Shown here piece by piece: positions 1 through 5,770 of a stretch of 5,777 nucleotides of DNA (position 1 is the stretch's first letter; each line of letters opens with the position of its first letter). The stretch is from an uncultured Bacilli bacterium (GTDB lineage: Bacteria > Bacillota_I > Bacilli_A > RF39 > UBA660), in NCBI GenBank assembly GCA_948760655.1, contig CAQBKK010000056.1, forward strand, positions 1 through 5,777, in the 5' to 3' direction. Both the position numbers and the translations under genes were made by a program. Below the pieces are notes generated by a model. It was not told where the DNA came from and made no database searches. It saw only the letters and a list, made by a program, of their open reading frames with translations.

Positions 1-47
1 ATTTTCCTTCCTAACATATTATATCTTCAAAAAAAATATATAGCAAT

Positions 48-77
48 AAAAAAACATTAAATACTCTATTCAATGTT
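48..77 (-). terminator. Rho-independent terminator after the small helical protein gene
   Basis: On the minus strand, arms at 67-77 and 53-63 pair over 11 bp (AACATTGAATA with TATTTAATGT plus a final T). There is one G-U wobble (71 with 59) and a 3-nt GAG loop. Five U residues follow (52-48). The stem begins two bases after the TAA stop at 80-82, a normal position for an intrinsic terminator. The stem is AT-rich, as expected for this genome. Confidence 0.8.
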
Positions 78-79
78 CA

Positions 80-514
80 TTATAAATATATTTTTAAACC
101 AGCAATATTATTCTCTAAAGTTTTAAGTAATTTTTCTGCTAATAGAACAACTTCTTTATCTTGATCATTATAAGTATTCATAGCATTTGTTATTTTTTCA
201 ATTCCCTTCGTGGTTCCCTCTACCATCATTTTTGCAATAACGGCATCTTCTTTATTAGTAAAAAGTTTCATATCTGCATGCATTTTACTACTCATTTTGA
301 CCATTTTCCCAAGTTCTTTTTCTTTCGCTCCATAAGAACTTAATACTTTCTCACTCTCCTCTAAAATTGTATTATATTCTTTTTTTTGTTCTTCTAAAAA
401 GGAACGAAATTCTGCTTTTTCTACTTTATCAAAAACATCATTAATACCAATAACTCCCATCTCTGTAATTTGATAAATCGTATTTAAGAATTCAATATTT
501 TTATTATCTTTCAT
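80..514 (-). CDS. Small all-helical protein, ferritin-like four-helix-bundle type (144 aa)
   Basis: This is a 144-residue soluble protein with no signal peptide or membrane segment. It is rich in Lys, Glu, Met and Leu and has the periodicity of a helix bundle. The layout (N-terminal IYQITEMGVIGINDVFDKVE, a central EEQKKEYNTILEE helix, MMVEGTTKGIEKITNAMN near residues 96-113, and a C-terminal LENNIAGLKIYL) resembles a family of uncharacterised Clostridia/Bacilli proteins that I recall being labelled ferritin-like. That match is from memory. I see no E-x-x-H di-iron signature, so metal binding is not supported. The ATG at 514-512 has a GGGTGA Shine-Dalgarno (526-521) six bases upstream. The gene lies 40 bp downstream of the RNase J gene, with a terminator-like hairpin between them that includes this binding site. 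Function is unknown; a stress or protein-binding role is only a guess. Confidence 0.85.
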   Translation of the reverse strand: MKDNKNIEFLNTIYQITEMGVIGINDVFDKVEKAEFRSFLEEQKKEYNTILEESEKVLSSYGAKEKELGKMVKMSSKMHADMKLFTNKEDAVIAKMMVEGTTKGIEKITNAMNTYNDQDKEVVLLAEKLLKTLENNIAGLKIYL

Positions 515-549
515 AAAAAATCACCCATTACTAGTATGAGTGTTTTTTT
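515..549 (-). terminator. Terminator-like hairpin between the RNase J gene and the small helical gene; overlaps the latter's ribosome binding site
   Basis: On the minus strand CACTCAT (542-536) pairs with ATGGGTG (528-522) over 7 bp with one G-U wobble and a 7-nt loop. After an A-A mismatch the stem can extend with A tract (548-543) against U tract (520-515). A stem followed by six U residues has the form of an intrinsic terminator, starting 5 nt past the RNase J stop codon (557-555). The 3' arm contains most of the GGGTGA ribosome binding site (526-521), and the U run is the spacer before the ATG at 514. On the plus strand the wobble becomes a C-A mismatch, so the structure favours the minus strand. 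Confidence 0.65.
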
Positions 550-553
550 CTAT

Positions 554-559
554 ATTATA
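554..559 (-). promoter_or_regulatory. Candidate -10 box for the small helical protein gene
   Basis: A perfect TATAAT lies on the minus strand over the last codons and TAA stop of the RNase J gene, 40 bp before the next ATG. No convincing -35 box lies 16-18 bp upstream and there is no extended TGn. In DNA this AT-rich a lone TATAAT is weak evidence. If real, the transcript would start near 547 and carry the hairpin in its leader. Confidence 0.25.
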
Positions 560-2189
560 CTTCTTGTACAACAGCTATAATCATCGGTTTACATTCTGTC
601 TCATCATACAAATACTTACTTAATTCTGTACGAATTTCAATTTTAATCTTATTAAAATCAACAAAATTATCTACAATATTCCTTGTAATAACATCTTCTG
701 AAATTCTCTTTATTTCATGAATAATTTCTTTAGAATCTTTTACATAAATAAATCCACGTGTTGTAACTTCTGGCCCCACAAGAAGCATTTTTGTTTTTTT
801 ACTTAATGTAGCACTAATTAACACAATACCATTTTCACTTAACATTTCTCGGTCTTTGATAACCAGCTCTCCAACGTCGTCACTACTTTTTCCATCAATC
901 AAAATATCACTTACTCGAATACGCTCCGTTGTTTCTTTTAATTCTCCATCCTCAAAAAGAACAATATCTCCATTTTGTTTTAAAATAATATTTTCTTTAG
1001 GCATTCCCAAATTACTTGCCAAATTAGCATTTCCAACTAAATAACGATATTCTCCCTTAACTGGCATATAATACTTTGGATTGGTAAGTTTTAACATAAG
1101 CATTAAATCTTCACCACTTGCATGATGCAAAATATTTTTTTCTTTTGGTATGGAAACAACTCGACATCCAAACATGGAAAGTTCATTTTCAATTTTAACA
1201 AGTAGTTTTTCATTACTATCATATCTTGGTTCTGAAAATATAACTGTATCTGTTGCTTTTAACTTAATATACCGGTCATATCCATTCATAACTTTACTAA
1301 TAGCAGCATAAGGATTTTCCTTATCTTCACACATTAACAAAATAGCATCTTCATCTTCTATATTAGATAAATCTCCAAGAATTTCTTCTGGAAAACTTAA
1401 ATAACCTTCTTTCTTGGCAAAAGTAACAACATTTTGTAACTTCTTTCCCATCAATACAATCTTACGATGTTTATTCATAGCACTATTAAAAATATCTTGA
1501 ATGGTATAAAGATGTGTAGGTAAAACCAAAAACATTAATCTTTCATGATACTTATTCACAAGATCTTTAAAAAAATCCTCTAATCGATGTGTTGGCGTAG
1601 TATATCCATTATGTTCTGAAAAAGTAGATTCACTCATAAGACATAACACCCCTTGTTTACCTACATAAGCAATTCTTCCTAAATCCATATCATAATGTCC
1701 AGTCATTTTACTATCTATAATAAAGTCTCCCGTATAACAGATTGCTCCATCTTTGGTATTAATAACATACATAACAGCATCAGGACAACTATGAGATACG
1801 GTAATTGGAAAAATACTTGTTCTTCCAAAACTAAGTTTTTTATGTGGCATAATCTCAAATATATTTTTCTCTGGAACTCCAGATTCTAACAAGACATATT
1901 TAGTAAATTTTGTAGCATACAACTTTATATCTGGAATATTTTTTACCAAATCACTTGCTCCACCCATATTTTCATAATGACCATGCGTTAAAAAAACACC
2001 TTTAATTCTTTTTTTATTCTTTACTAAATATTCAAAATCAGGAATGATATAATCAATCCCAAACATGTTTCCTGTAGCATATTTCAAACCACAATCAAAC
2101 ACAAATAAATCTTTATCTATTTCAATAACATAAGTATTCTTTCCGCTTTCATCTAGTCCACCTAGACTAAATAATTTAATTTTACTCAT
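555..2189 (-). CDS. rnjB: Ribonuclease J-family protein (RNase J2-like, degenerate active site)
   Basis: This is a 544-residue metallo-beta-lactamase/beta-CASP protein of the RNase J family, cytoplasmic 5'-3' exo- and endoribonucleases of mRNA decay and rRNA maturation. Length matches the family (about 555). Family marks in order: LGGLDESGKNTYVIE (9-23), FDCGL (31-35), GIDYIIPD (44-51), HGHYEN (69-74), HSCPD (133-137), TGDF (153-156), SEST (186-189), PVKGEYR (376-382), TTRGFIYV (476-483) and the C-terminal CKPMIIAVVQEV. The metal-binding motifs are eroded: HGHEDH has become HGHYEN, HxSGH has become HASGED, and PxHGEYR has become PVKGEYR. His133 and Asp155 remain. B. subtilis RNase J2, a weakly active partner of J1, also has replaced ligands, so J2 is the best analogy; the symbol rests on it. 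The ATG at 2189 has a weak GAGATG site (2199-2194). A strong promoter lies upstream and a terminator-like hairpin follows the stop. Confidence 0.9.
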   Translation of the reverse strand: MSKIKLFSLGGLDESGKNTYVIEIDKDLFVFDCGLKYATGNMFGIDYIIPDFEYLVKNKKRIKGVFLTHGHYENMGGASDLVKNIPDIKLYATKFTKYVLLESGVPEKNIFEIMPHKKLSFGRTSIFPITVSHSCPDAVMYVINTKDGAICYTGDFIIDSKMTGHYDMDLGRIAYVGKQGVLCLMSESTFSEHNGYTTPTHRLEDFFKDLVNKYHERLMFLVLPTHLYTIQDIFNSAMNKHRKIVLMGKKLQNVVTFAKKEGYLSFPEEILGDLSNIEDEDAILLMCEDKENPYAAISKVMNGYDRYIKLKATDTVIFSEPRYDSNEKLLVKIENELSMFGCRVVSIPKEKNILHHASGEDLMLMLKLTNPKYYMPVKGEYRYLVGNANLASNLGMPKENIILKQNGDIVLFEDGELKETTERIRVSDILIDGKSSDDVGELVIKDREMLSENGIVLISATLSKKTKMLLVGPEVTTRGFIYVKDSKEIIHEIKRISEDVITRNIVDNFVDFNKIKIEIRTELSKYLYDETECKPMIIAVVQEV

Positions 2190-2251
2190 AATTCATCTCT
2201 TTTCTAAAATTTAAAATAACTATTTTTATTAAAGTTGTTTGCTCGAGACTC

Positions 2252-2280
2252 ATTATAGCAAATATATATTTTTTTTTCAA
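2252..2280 (-). promoter_or_regulatory. Sigma-A-type extended -10 promoter of the RNase J-family gene
   Basis: On the minus strand TTGAAA (2280-2275) is followed by a 17-bp spacer and a perfect TATAAT (2257-2252). A TG (2260-2259) gives the extended form TGCTATAAT. The spacer begins with an A run. Transcription would start near 2245, giving a leader of about 55 nt before the ATG at 2189. The leader includes a CTCGAG palindrome near its start but no riboswitch I recognise. Confidence 0.8.
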
Positions 2281-2376
2281 TAATTATGATTTTAAAAAAT
2301 ATAGTACATTACATATCTTTATAACATTTTTATTCTAATTAAAAATAATTTAAACCACAAAATATCAATTTCAAAA

Positions 2377-2403
2377 AAGAAATATTATTAAAAAACATTT
2401 CTT
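2377..2403. repeat. Inverted repeat in front of the Cro/cI-type regulator gene, possible operator
   Basis: AAGAAAT (2377-2383) and ATTTCTT (2397-2403) form a perfect 7-bp dyad with a 13-bp centre. It ends two bases before a TATAAT (2406-2411) that could be the regulator's -10 box, so it covers where the -35 region would lie. A second, overlapping AT-only dyad (2382-2388 with 2407-2413) also exists. Small Cro/cI-type regulators often control their own promoters, which makes an operator plausible. In DNA this AT-rich, dyads of this length also arise by chance. Confidence 0.3.
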
Positions 2404-2405
2404 AT

Positions 2406-2411
2406 TATAAT
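2406..2411 (+). promoter_or_regulatory. Candidate -10 box of the regulator gene
   Basis: TATAAT lies 44 bp before the regulator ATG on the plus strand. No recognisable TTGACA-like box lies 16-18 bp upstream (that stretch is only A and T), so the promoter would be weak or need an activator. An overlapping alternative is TATACA at 2413-2418. Confidence 0.4.
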
Positions 2412-2455
2412 ATATACATGACTAAAAAATTAAAAACAAAAATGAGGTGAAGTAA

Positions 2456-2698
2456 ATGAATAATTTAGTATACGTTCTTGAAGACTTTGGACATATAGAT
2501 ATAAAGTTAAAAGAACTATTAAATGAAAAAGGAATCAGTCGCAATAAATTATGTAGTATGATGGGAAGTAACTATGATTTGATTACTCGTTACTACAATA
2601 ACCGAGTAACAAGAGTTGATCTTGAAATTATCGCTAAAATCTGTTTTGTTCTTAATTGTACAATCACTGACGTTTTAGTATATTCCACTAGAAAATAG
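2456..2698 (+). CDS. Small Cro/cI-type (XRE family) helix-turn-helix transcriptional regulator
   Basis: This 80-residue protein is almost entirely one DNA-binding domain of the Cro/cI-type HTH class seen in short Firmicutes regulators (HTH_26-like). The pattern is IDIKLKELLNEKGISRNKLC, then MMGSNYDLITRYYNN as turn and recognition helix (residues 35-49). Next come VDLEIIAKICFVLNCTITDVL (54-74), the typical closing helices. There is no ligand-binding or dimerisation extension beyond the domain. The start is secure: GAGGTGA (2444-2450) sits five bases before the ATG. It is the only plus-strand gene here, divergent from the RNase J gene and convergent with the NodB-like gene, whose stop lies 8 bp away. 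Targets cannot be read from the sequence; autoregulation through the upstream inverted repeat is possible. No toxin partner is adjacent on the same strand. Confidence 0.92.
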   Translation: MNNLVYVLEDFGHIDIKLKELLNEKGISRNKLCSMMGSNYDLITRYYNNRVTRVDLEIIAKICFVLNCTITDVLVYSTRK

Positions 2699-2717
2699 AT
2701 GAAAGTCTATTTTTTTT
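2692..2717 (+). terminator. Weak intrinsic terminator of the regulator gene
   Basis: AAAATAGA (2692-2699) pairs with TCTATTTT (2706-2713) across a 6-nt TGAAAG loop, followed by four more T residues (2714-2717). The stem contains the regulator's TAG stop (2696-2698). It has a single G-C pair, so it should be weak. It competes with the larger palindrome at 2694-2725. Confidence 0.5.
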
Positions 2718-2725
2718 CATCTATT
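2694..2725. repeat. 11-bp perfect palindrome across the convergent gene ends
   Basis: AATAGATGAAA (2694-2704) and TTTCATCTATT (2715-2725) are exact reverse complements around a 10-nt centre. The left arm overlaps the regulator's stop codon. The right arm lies within the last codons of the minus-strand NodB-like gene, whose TAG stop is at 2707-2709. It is the only candidate 3'-end structure for that gene, but on the minus strand it lacks a good U run after the stem. Confidence 0.6.
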
Positions 2726-3486
2726 AACTCACTTAAATACATAACTTGTAGCCCCTTAAAATTTATCTCTTTTTGAAGTAACTTTAAATTTTCCAAAGTA
2801 GCATTTTTTTTAACGAAAATAATCGCCCCACTCGTAATTTTTTGTTTGGCTTCCACAATATTTGTAGAACCTAAAGCAAAAGTTTCTTCCACTAAATATT
2901 TACCCAAATTTTTACAAAATTCTTTATTTAAAGTTTTAATATAACAAATATTTTTATTTTGATTATTCTTATTCAGTAAACTTTCAACATTCTTATATTT
3001 CTCATAATCATTATTAATTTGTTCAAAATAATTAGTATTTTTATATGTACTTTCTGTAATTAAAAGACTTGCTGGAATTTTATTATCTTCCAAATATTTT
3101 TTAATAGCATCGTTACCATCTTCAATTAAATAGGCAACAGATTTTTTCTCTTGATTTCCCATCTTTATAATTTTGTCTTTATGATCTTCTAAAGAAACAT
3201 CAGGCTTTACATCATCAAAAATTAAATAATACTCATTAAAAACTCCAAAGGCTTTCATATTTACAAAACTTTTTGTTTTATTAACCATTCTTCCCATAAC
3301 TCCAGGAACCACATACTCACCATTTACTGTTGCATTGGTAGCTATCTCAATATATTTCATTTCTACTTCATTAATATTTTGCATAATAGGACTTTTATTC
3401 TGCATTATAACAGCTATTTTTTCAGTATAATAAAAACTAAAAAGCATAACTGCAAATAATCCAAGAGATTTGTATATTTTTTTCAC
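2707..3486 (-). CDS. Membrane-anchored, degenerate NodB-like (polysaccharide deacetylase fold) protein
   Basis: This is a 259-residue protein with a short positive N terminus and a hydrophobic stretch (LGLFAVMLFSFYY, residues 8-20) that looks like an uncleaved signal anchor, placing the rest outside the cell. The C-terminal half follows the outline of a NodB deacetylase. VAYLIEDGND (117-126) sits where enzymes have VALTFDDGPD, NKIPASLLI (135-143) where they have VKATFF, and GLQVMYLSELI (245-255) resembles their usual last strand and helix. The H-x-x-x-H metal motif is absent and there is only one histidine (102), so deacetylase activity is unlikely. From memory, similar proteins occur in uncultured gut Bacilli; that link is inference. 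Start: an AGGTGA site (3498-3493) directly abuts the TTG at 3492, which is too close, but is six bases from the GTG at 3486, so GTG is chosen. It lies 25 bp after ssb, probably in one operon. Confidence 0.8.
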   Translation of the reverse strand: MKKIYKSLGLFAVMLFSFYYTEKIAVIMQNKSPIMQNINEVEMKYIEIATNATVNGEYVVPGVMGRMVNKTKSFVNMKAFGVFNEYYLIFDDVKPDVSLEDHKDKIIKMGNQEKKSVAYLIEDGNDAIKKYLEDNKIPASLLITESTYKNTNYFEQINNDYEKYKNVESLLNKNNQNKNICYIKTLNKEFCKNLGKYLVEETFALGSTNIVEAKQKITSGAIIFVKKNATLENLKLLQKEINFKGLQVMYLSELIDEKK

Positions 3487-3511
3487 GCACAATCACCTAA
3501 TGAAGTATATG

Positions 3512-3856
3512 TTAAGCTTTTGTAGAATTTTCCGAATTTTTAACAGAAGATAAAAAAGTAACTTTCTCAGCAATAACTTCCATAATAAATTTTTTATTTT
3601 TATCTTCATCTTCATAACTTCTAGTTTGTAATCTACCTTTAATTCCTACAACATCTCCTGTGTGACAATAAGAAAAAGTATTTAAAGCTACATTATTCCA
3701 TAAAATACAACGAATAAAATCCGTCTCATAAATACCATCTGTATTCTTAAATGAACGATTTACTGCAATTGTAATAATACTTCTTTGTCGTTCTTGATCA
3801 GTTGTTACAATTTCTGGATCTTTACATAACCTTCCAACCAAAATCACTTGATTCAT
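3512..3856 (-). CDS. ssb: Short single-stranded DNA-binding protein (Ssb/SsbB type, no acidic tip)
   Basis: This is a 114-residue OB-fold protein that coats single-stranded DNA, normally as a tetramer. Recognisable family blocks are MNQVILVGRLCKDPE (1-15), TIAVNRSF (29-36), ETDFIRCILWNN (44-55, with the conserved Trp), GDVVGIKGRLQTRSYED (67-83) and MEVIAEKVTFL (91-101). The protein ends SENSTKA and has neither the Gly/Gln-rich linker nor the acidic DDDIPF-type tip through which housekeeping Ssb recruits repair and replication proteins. In length it resembles B. subtilis SsbB (about 113 residues), which serves natural competence. It is not flanked by rpsF and rpsR, the usual neighbours of the essential copy, so it is probably an accessory paralogue. 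The start is firm: AAAGGAGG (3870-3863) lies six bases before the ATG. The NodB-like gene follows 25 bp after the stop. Confidence 0.93.
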   Translation of the reverse strand: MNQVILVGRLCKDPEIVTTDQERQRSIITIAVNRSFKNTDGIYETDFIRCILWNNVALNTFSYCHTGDVVGIKGRLQTRSYEDEDKNKKFIMEVIAEKVTFLSSVKNSENSTKA

Positions 3857-3923
3857 AAAAAACCTCCTTTCCTGCCCATTATTTCATAGTTTAAAAGCAA
3901 AAGACAAATCACCAATTTTTCTA

Positions 3924-3943
3924 TTCTTAGGAACAAATAAGAA
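3924..3943 (-). promoter_or_regulatory. Small hairpin in the predicted ssb leader
   Basis: On the minus strand TTCTTA (3943-3938) and TAAGAA (3929-3924) can pair over 6 bp around an 8-nt loop. This is just inside the leader predicted from the promoter at 3957-3985. It is short and AT-only, with no attached U run, so a role is uncertain. Confidence 0.2.
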
Positions 3944-3956
3944 AATAAAAAGAGCA

Positions 3957-3985
3957 ATTATCAAAATTGAATAAACCAATTACAA
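3957..3985 (-). promoter_or_regulatory. Candidate sigma-A promoter of the ssb operon
   Basis: On the minus strand TTGTAA (3985-3980) and GATAAT (3962-3957) are separated by exactly 17 bp, with 4 of 6 and 5 of 6 consensus matches. Transcription would start near 3950, leaving a leader of roughly 94 nt before the ATG at 3856. It is the best-spaced pair in the gap. The terminator of the preceding gene lies just upstream, consistent with an independent transcription unit. Confidence 0.5.
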
Positions 3986-4003
3986 AAAGGAAAGACCAAA
4001 AAG

Positions 4004-4030
4004 AAAAAAGAGACAAAATTTCTCTTTTTT
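4004..4030 (-). terminator. Intrinsic terminator after the 560-residue membrane protein gene
   Basis: AAAAAAGAGA and TCTCTTTTTT form a perfect 10-bp inverted repeat (4021-4030 with 4004-4013) around a 7-nt loop. On the minus strand the 3' arm ends in six U residues and is followed by C and five more U (4002-3998). It lies 28 bp past the TAA stop at 4061-4059. The symmetrical A and T runs could also stop plus-strand transcription. Confidence 0.75.
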
Positions 4031-4058
4031 TAAATTGCGTGTAAACTAAAGTAAAGTA

Positions 4059-5741
4059 TTATCTTTTTTCCAAATGTAACATTCTAATGCAATCATCTTC
4101 TGTCATAGACGCAAAATACTTTTTATAGGCTTCTATTTTTTCTACATACTCTGCATTATTTTCAATAAAAGGTAAAAATTGCTCCAATTCTCTTACGTGA
4201 GTACCATACATGTCCCATAAATTTTTAGCATCTAAATATAACTTTTGTAAATCATCTTCATAAGAAATACAATTCTGTTTAGTCTCTTTTAATCTTTTAT
4301 AATCACTAAATAACTCTTTTACACCAACCAAAAAGCCATATCCTACTGGAGAATCACTAGGATTAAATCCCTTATCCTGCATTTTTACTTCAATATGATA
4401 GTCTATGAAACCTAAAACAATCAGAGAAAAAACAAGTAGCAAAATGAAACTCCCTTTATCTAATCTGTTATACATGCTATCTTCTAAAGTAATAATTTCT
4501 TCTACCTTACAATAAGTACTTTGATACAAATCTTCTAAACTTAAATTTTGCTTAGATTGAGTAACAGTCTTTCCTATATCAGCAAGACTTCCCAAATCAA
4601 GCTGCAAATATTCTTCTAATTCTAAATCTCTACTCATTCCTAAATCATAAGATGTCGCCTCTCTATGAAATCTATCATTTAGTAAGTTTTTTTCATAAGG
4701 AGTATATTCATATAAAGTAACACGATTTGTAATCTCAGTAACTTCCTTTTCTTCGGTTTCTAATCCATTATCAGCCGTATAAGTATGAACAATCTGTTTA
4801 TATACTTTTTCTTTACCCAAAGCTAATCCACCATAAATACTTGCTGTAAGAAAACTTACAATTAATCCAAAGGAAGTACAAAAAAGAGCAATATCTTTTC
4901 TTATATAGCTTTTAACACAAGCACTATCCTCTTTTAATTTTGCCTGAAGTGTTTTAATAGCCATAGCTTTCTCTTTTATTTTATCTATCTTTTGATAATA
5001 TTCATCCATTTTTATAGATAAAGTATCTACTTTTTCATAAATTTCTTCTTCACTTTTAGGAGTACCTATAATGGATTTAATGAAATCTTCCTGAACATAC
5101 GTAGCATTCATTCCACTTGCATCAATCTTATTTTTTTCTATAGCCACCAAAGAAACTCTTTTATCATTGAAATCAAAGGTTTCCAACTCTTTTACAATTT
5201 GTTTATCTAAATTAAGTTCATGAATTTCATTCTTTTTTAATTCATTTAACGTAACACTACATCCAAAAACTTCCATTTCAAATTTAATAAATGCATAAGT
5301 AAAAGAATAGAATTTTTCTATCAATGATCCTTCCACTTCATAATCTAAAGTATTGGAATTTTTAACCAAATCAAGTGTAGAAAGCAAACATTCTCGAATC
5401 TTTATAAACTCGCTCTCACTTTGATGAGCAGATGAAAGAAAATCTTGTAAAACTTTAGAAAACGCCTCTACTTTAAAATAAATATCATATTTTAACAACT
5501 CAAATTGAAGACTCTCTAATTTTCCTATAGCTTTTATATAACCATTTTCTACATAACTCTCTTCAAAAATACCTATTACTGGATAAGAAATATCTTTATG
5601 ACATTGTTCTACAATTGCCTCTAATAAATCTTCAAATTTTTTTACCCTTAAACCAATTTTTTTTAAACGATTCAAATTCTTATTAACCTTATAACGAATA
5701 ACTTCAAATTCAATTGCTTTATCATTATTTACATCTAGCAT
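4059..5741 (-). CDS. Uncharacterised two-pass membrane protein with coiled-coil cytoplasmic domains (560 aa)
   Basis: I do not recognise this family. There is no signal peptide. A charged, mostly helical N-terminal region (1-283) ends in a likely coiled coil (about 233-273, EEEIYEKVDTLSIKMDEYYQ onward). A first membrane helix follows (about 284-305, FCTSFGLIVSFLTASIYGG), then an acidic segment of about 125 residues, then a second membrane helix (about 431-450, SFILLLVFSLIVLGFIDYHI). A helical C-terminal tail of 110 residues closes the protein. The simplest topology puts both ends in the cytoplasm and the 306-430 segment outside. No nucleotide-binding, protease, kinase or transport motif is visible. 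A scaffold, envelope or division-associated role would fit the shape but is a guess. The ATG at 5741 follows a GGGGG stretch (5752-5748) by six bases, an unusual Shine-Dalgarno. It appears monocistronic, with its own -10 box and terminator. Confidence 0.88.
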   Translation of the reverse strand: MLDVNNDKAIEFEVIRYKVNKNLNRLKKIGLRVKKFEDLLEAIVEQCHKDISYPVIGIFEESYVENGYIKAIGKLESLQFELLKYDIYFKVEAFSKVLQDFLSSAHQSESEFIKIRECLLSTLDLVKNSNTLDYEVEGSLIEKFYSFTYAFIKFEMEVFGCSVTLNELKKNEIHELNLDKQIVKELETFDFNDKRVSLVAIEKNKIDASGMNATYVQEDFIKSIIGTPKSEEEIYEKVDTLSIKMDEYYQKIDKIKEKAMAIKTLQAKLKEDSACVKSYIRKDIALFCTSFGLIVSFLTASIYGGLALGKEKVYKQIVHTYTADNGLETEEKEVTEITNRVTLYEYTPYEKNLLNDRFHREATSYDLGMSRDLELEEYLQLDLGSLADIGKTVTQSKQNLSLEDLYQSTYCKVEEIITLEDSMYNRLDKGSFILLLVFSLIVLGFIDYHIEVKMQDKGFNPSDSPVGYGFLVGVKELFSDYKRLKETKQNCISYEDDLQKLYLDAKNLWDMYGTHVRELEQFLPFIENNAEYVEKIEAYKKYFASMTEDDCIRMLHLEKR

Positions 5742-5751
5742 AAAATACCCC

Positions 5752-5765
5752 CACTTTCTTAAGTG
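5752..5765. repeat. Small palindrome between the -10 box and ribosome binding site of the membrane protein gene
   Basis: CACTT (5752-5756) and AAGTG (5761-5765) are exact reverse complements around a 4-nt centre. The palindrome touches the G-rich ribosome binding site and lies over the predicted transcription start (near 5764). It could therefore act as a DNA operator, or as a short RNA hairpin if transcription starts further upstream. Its short length leaves chance as an option. Confidence 0.35.
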
Positions 5766-5770
5766 AAAAT

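Noticed and set aside
161..343. Plus-strand open frame of 60 codons inside the small helical protein gene
   Set aside because: It lies fully opposite a well-supported minus-strand gene, lacks a ribosome binding site and has a low-complexity His/Ile/Phe-rich translation typical of the reverse of AT-rich coding DNA.
856..1889. Two plus-strand open frames (856-1044 and 1695-1889) opposite the RNase J-family gene
   Set aside because: Both are antisense to clear RNase J motifs and show no family resemblance, so they are chance frames.
2281..2376. Possible small RNA or extra short gene in the divergent gap
   Set aside because: The stretch is AT-rich with no ribosome binding site plus start codon, no stable GC-containing stem and no clear promoter-terminator pair.
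2456..3492. Regulator and NodB-like genes as a toxin-antitoxin pair
   Set aside because: They are convergent rather than co-transcribed, and the minus-strand product is an exported protein with a NodB outline, not a toxin-like one.
4059..5741. 560-residue membrane protein as EzrA (similar length, coiled coils)
   Set aside because: EzrA has one membrane helix at the extreme N terminus and a long cytoplasmic spectrin-like region. This protein has two internal helices near 284 and 431.
80..5741. Alternative genetic code with TGA as tryptophan, suggested by the lack of TGA stops
   Set aside because: The tryptophans checked are TGG, no gene needs TGA read-through, and TAA/TAG preference is expected at this AT content. 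Six stops are too few to argue otherwise.
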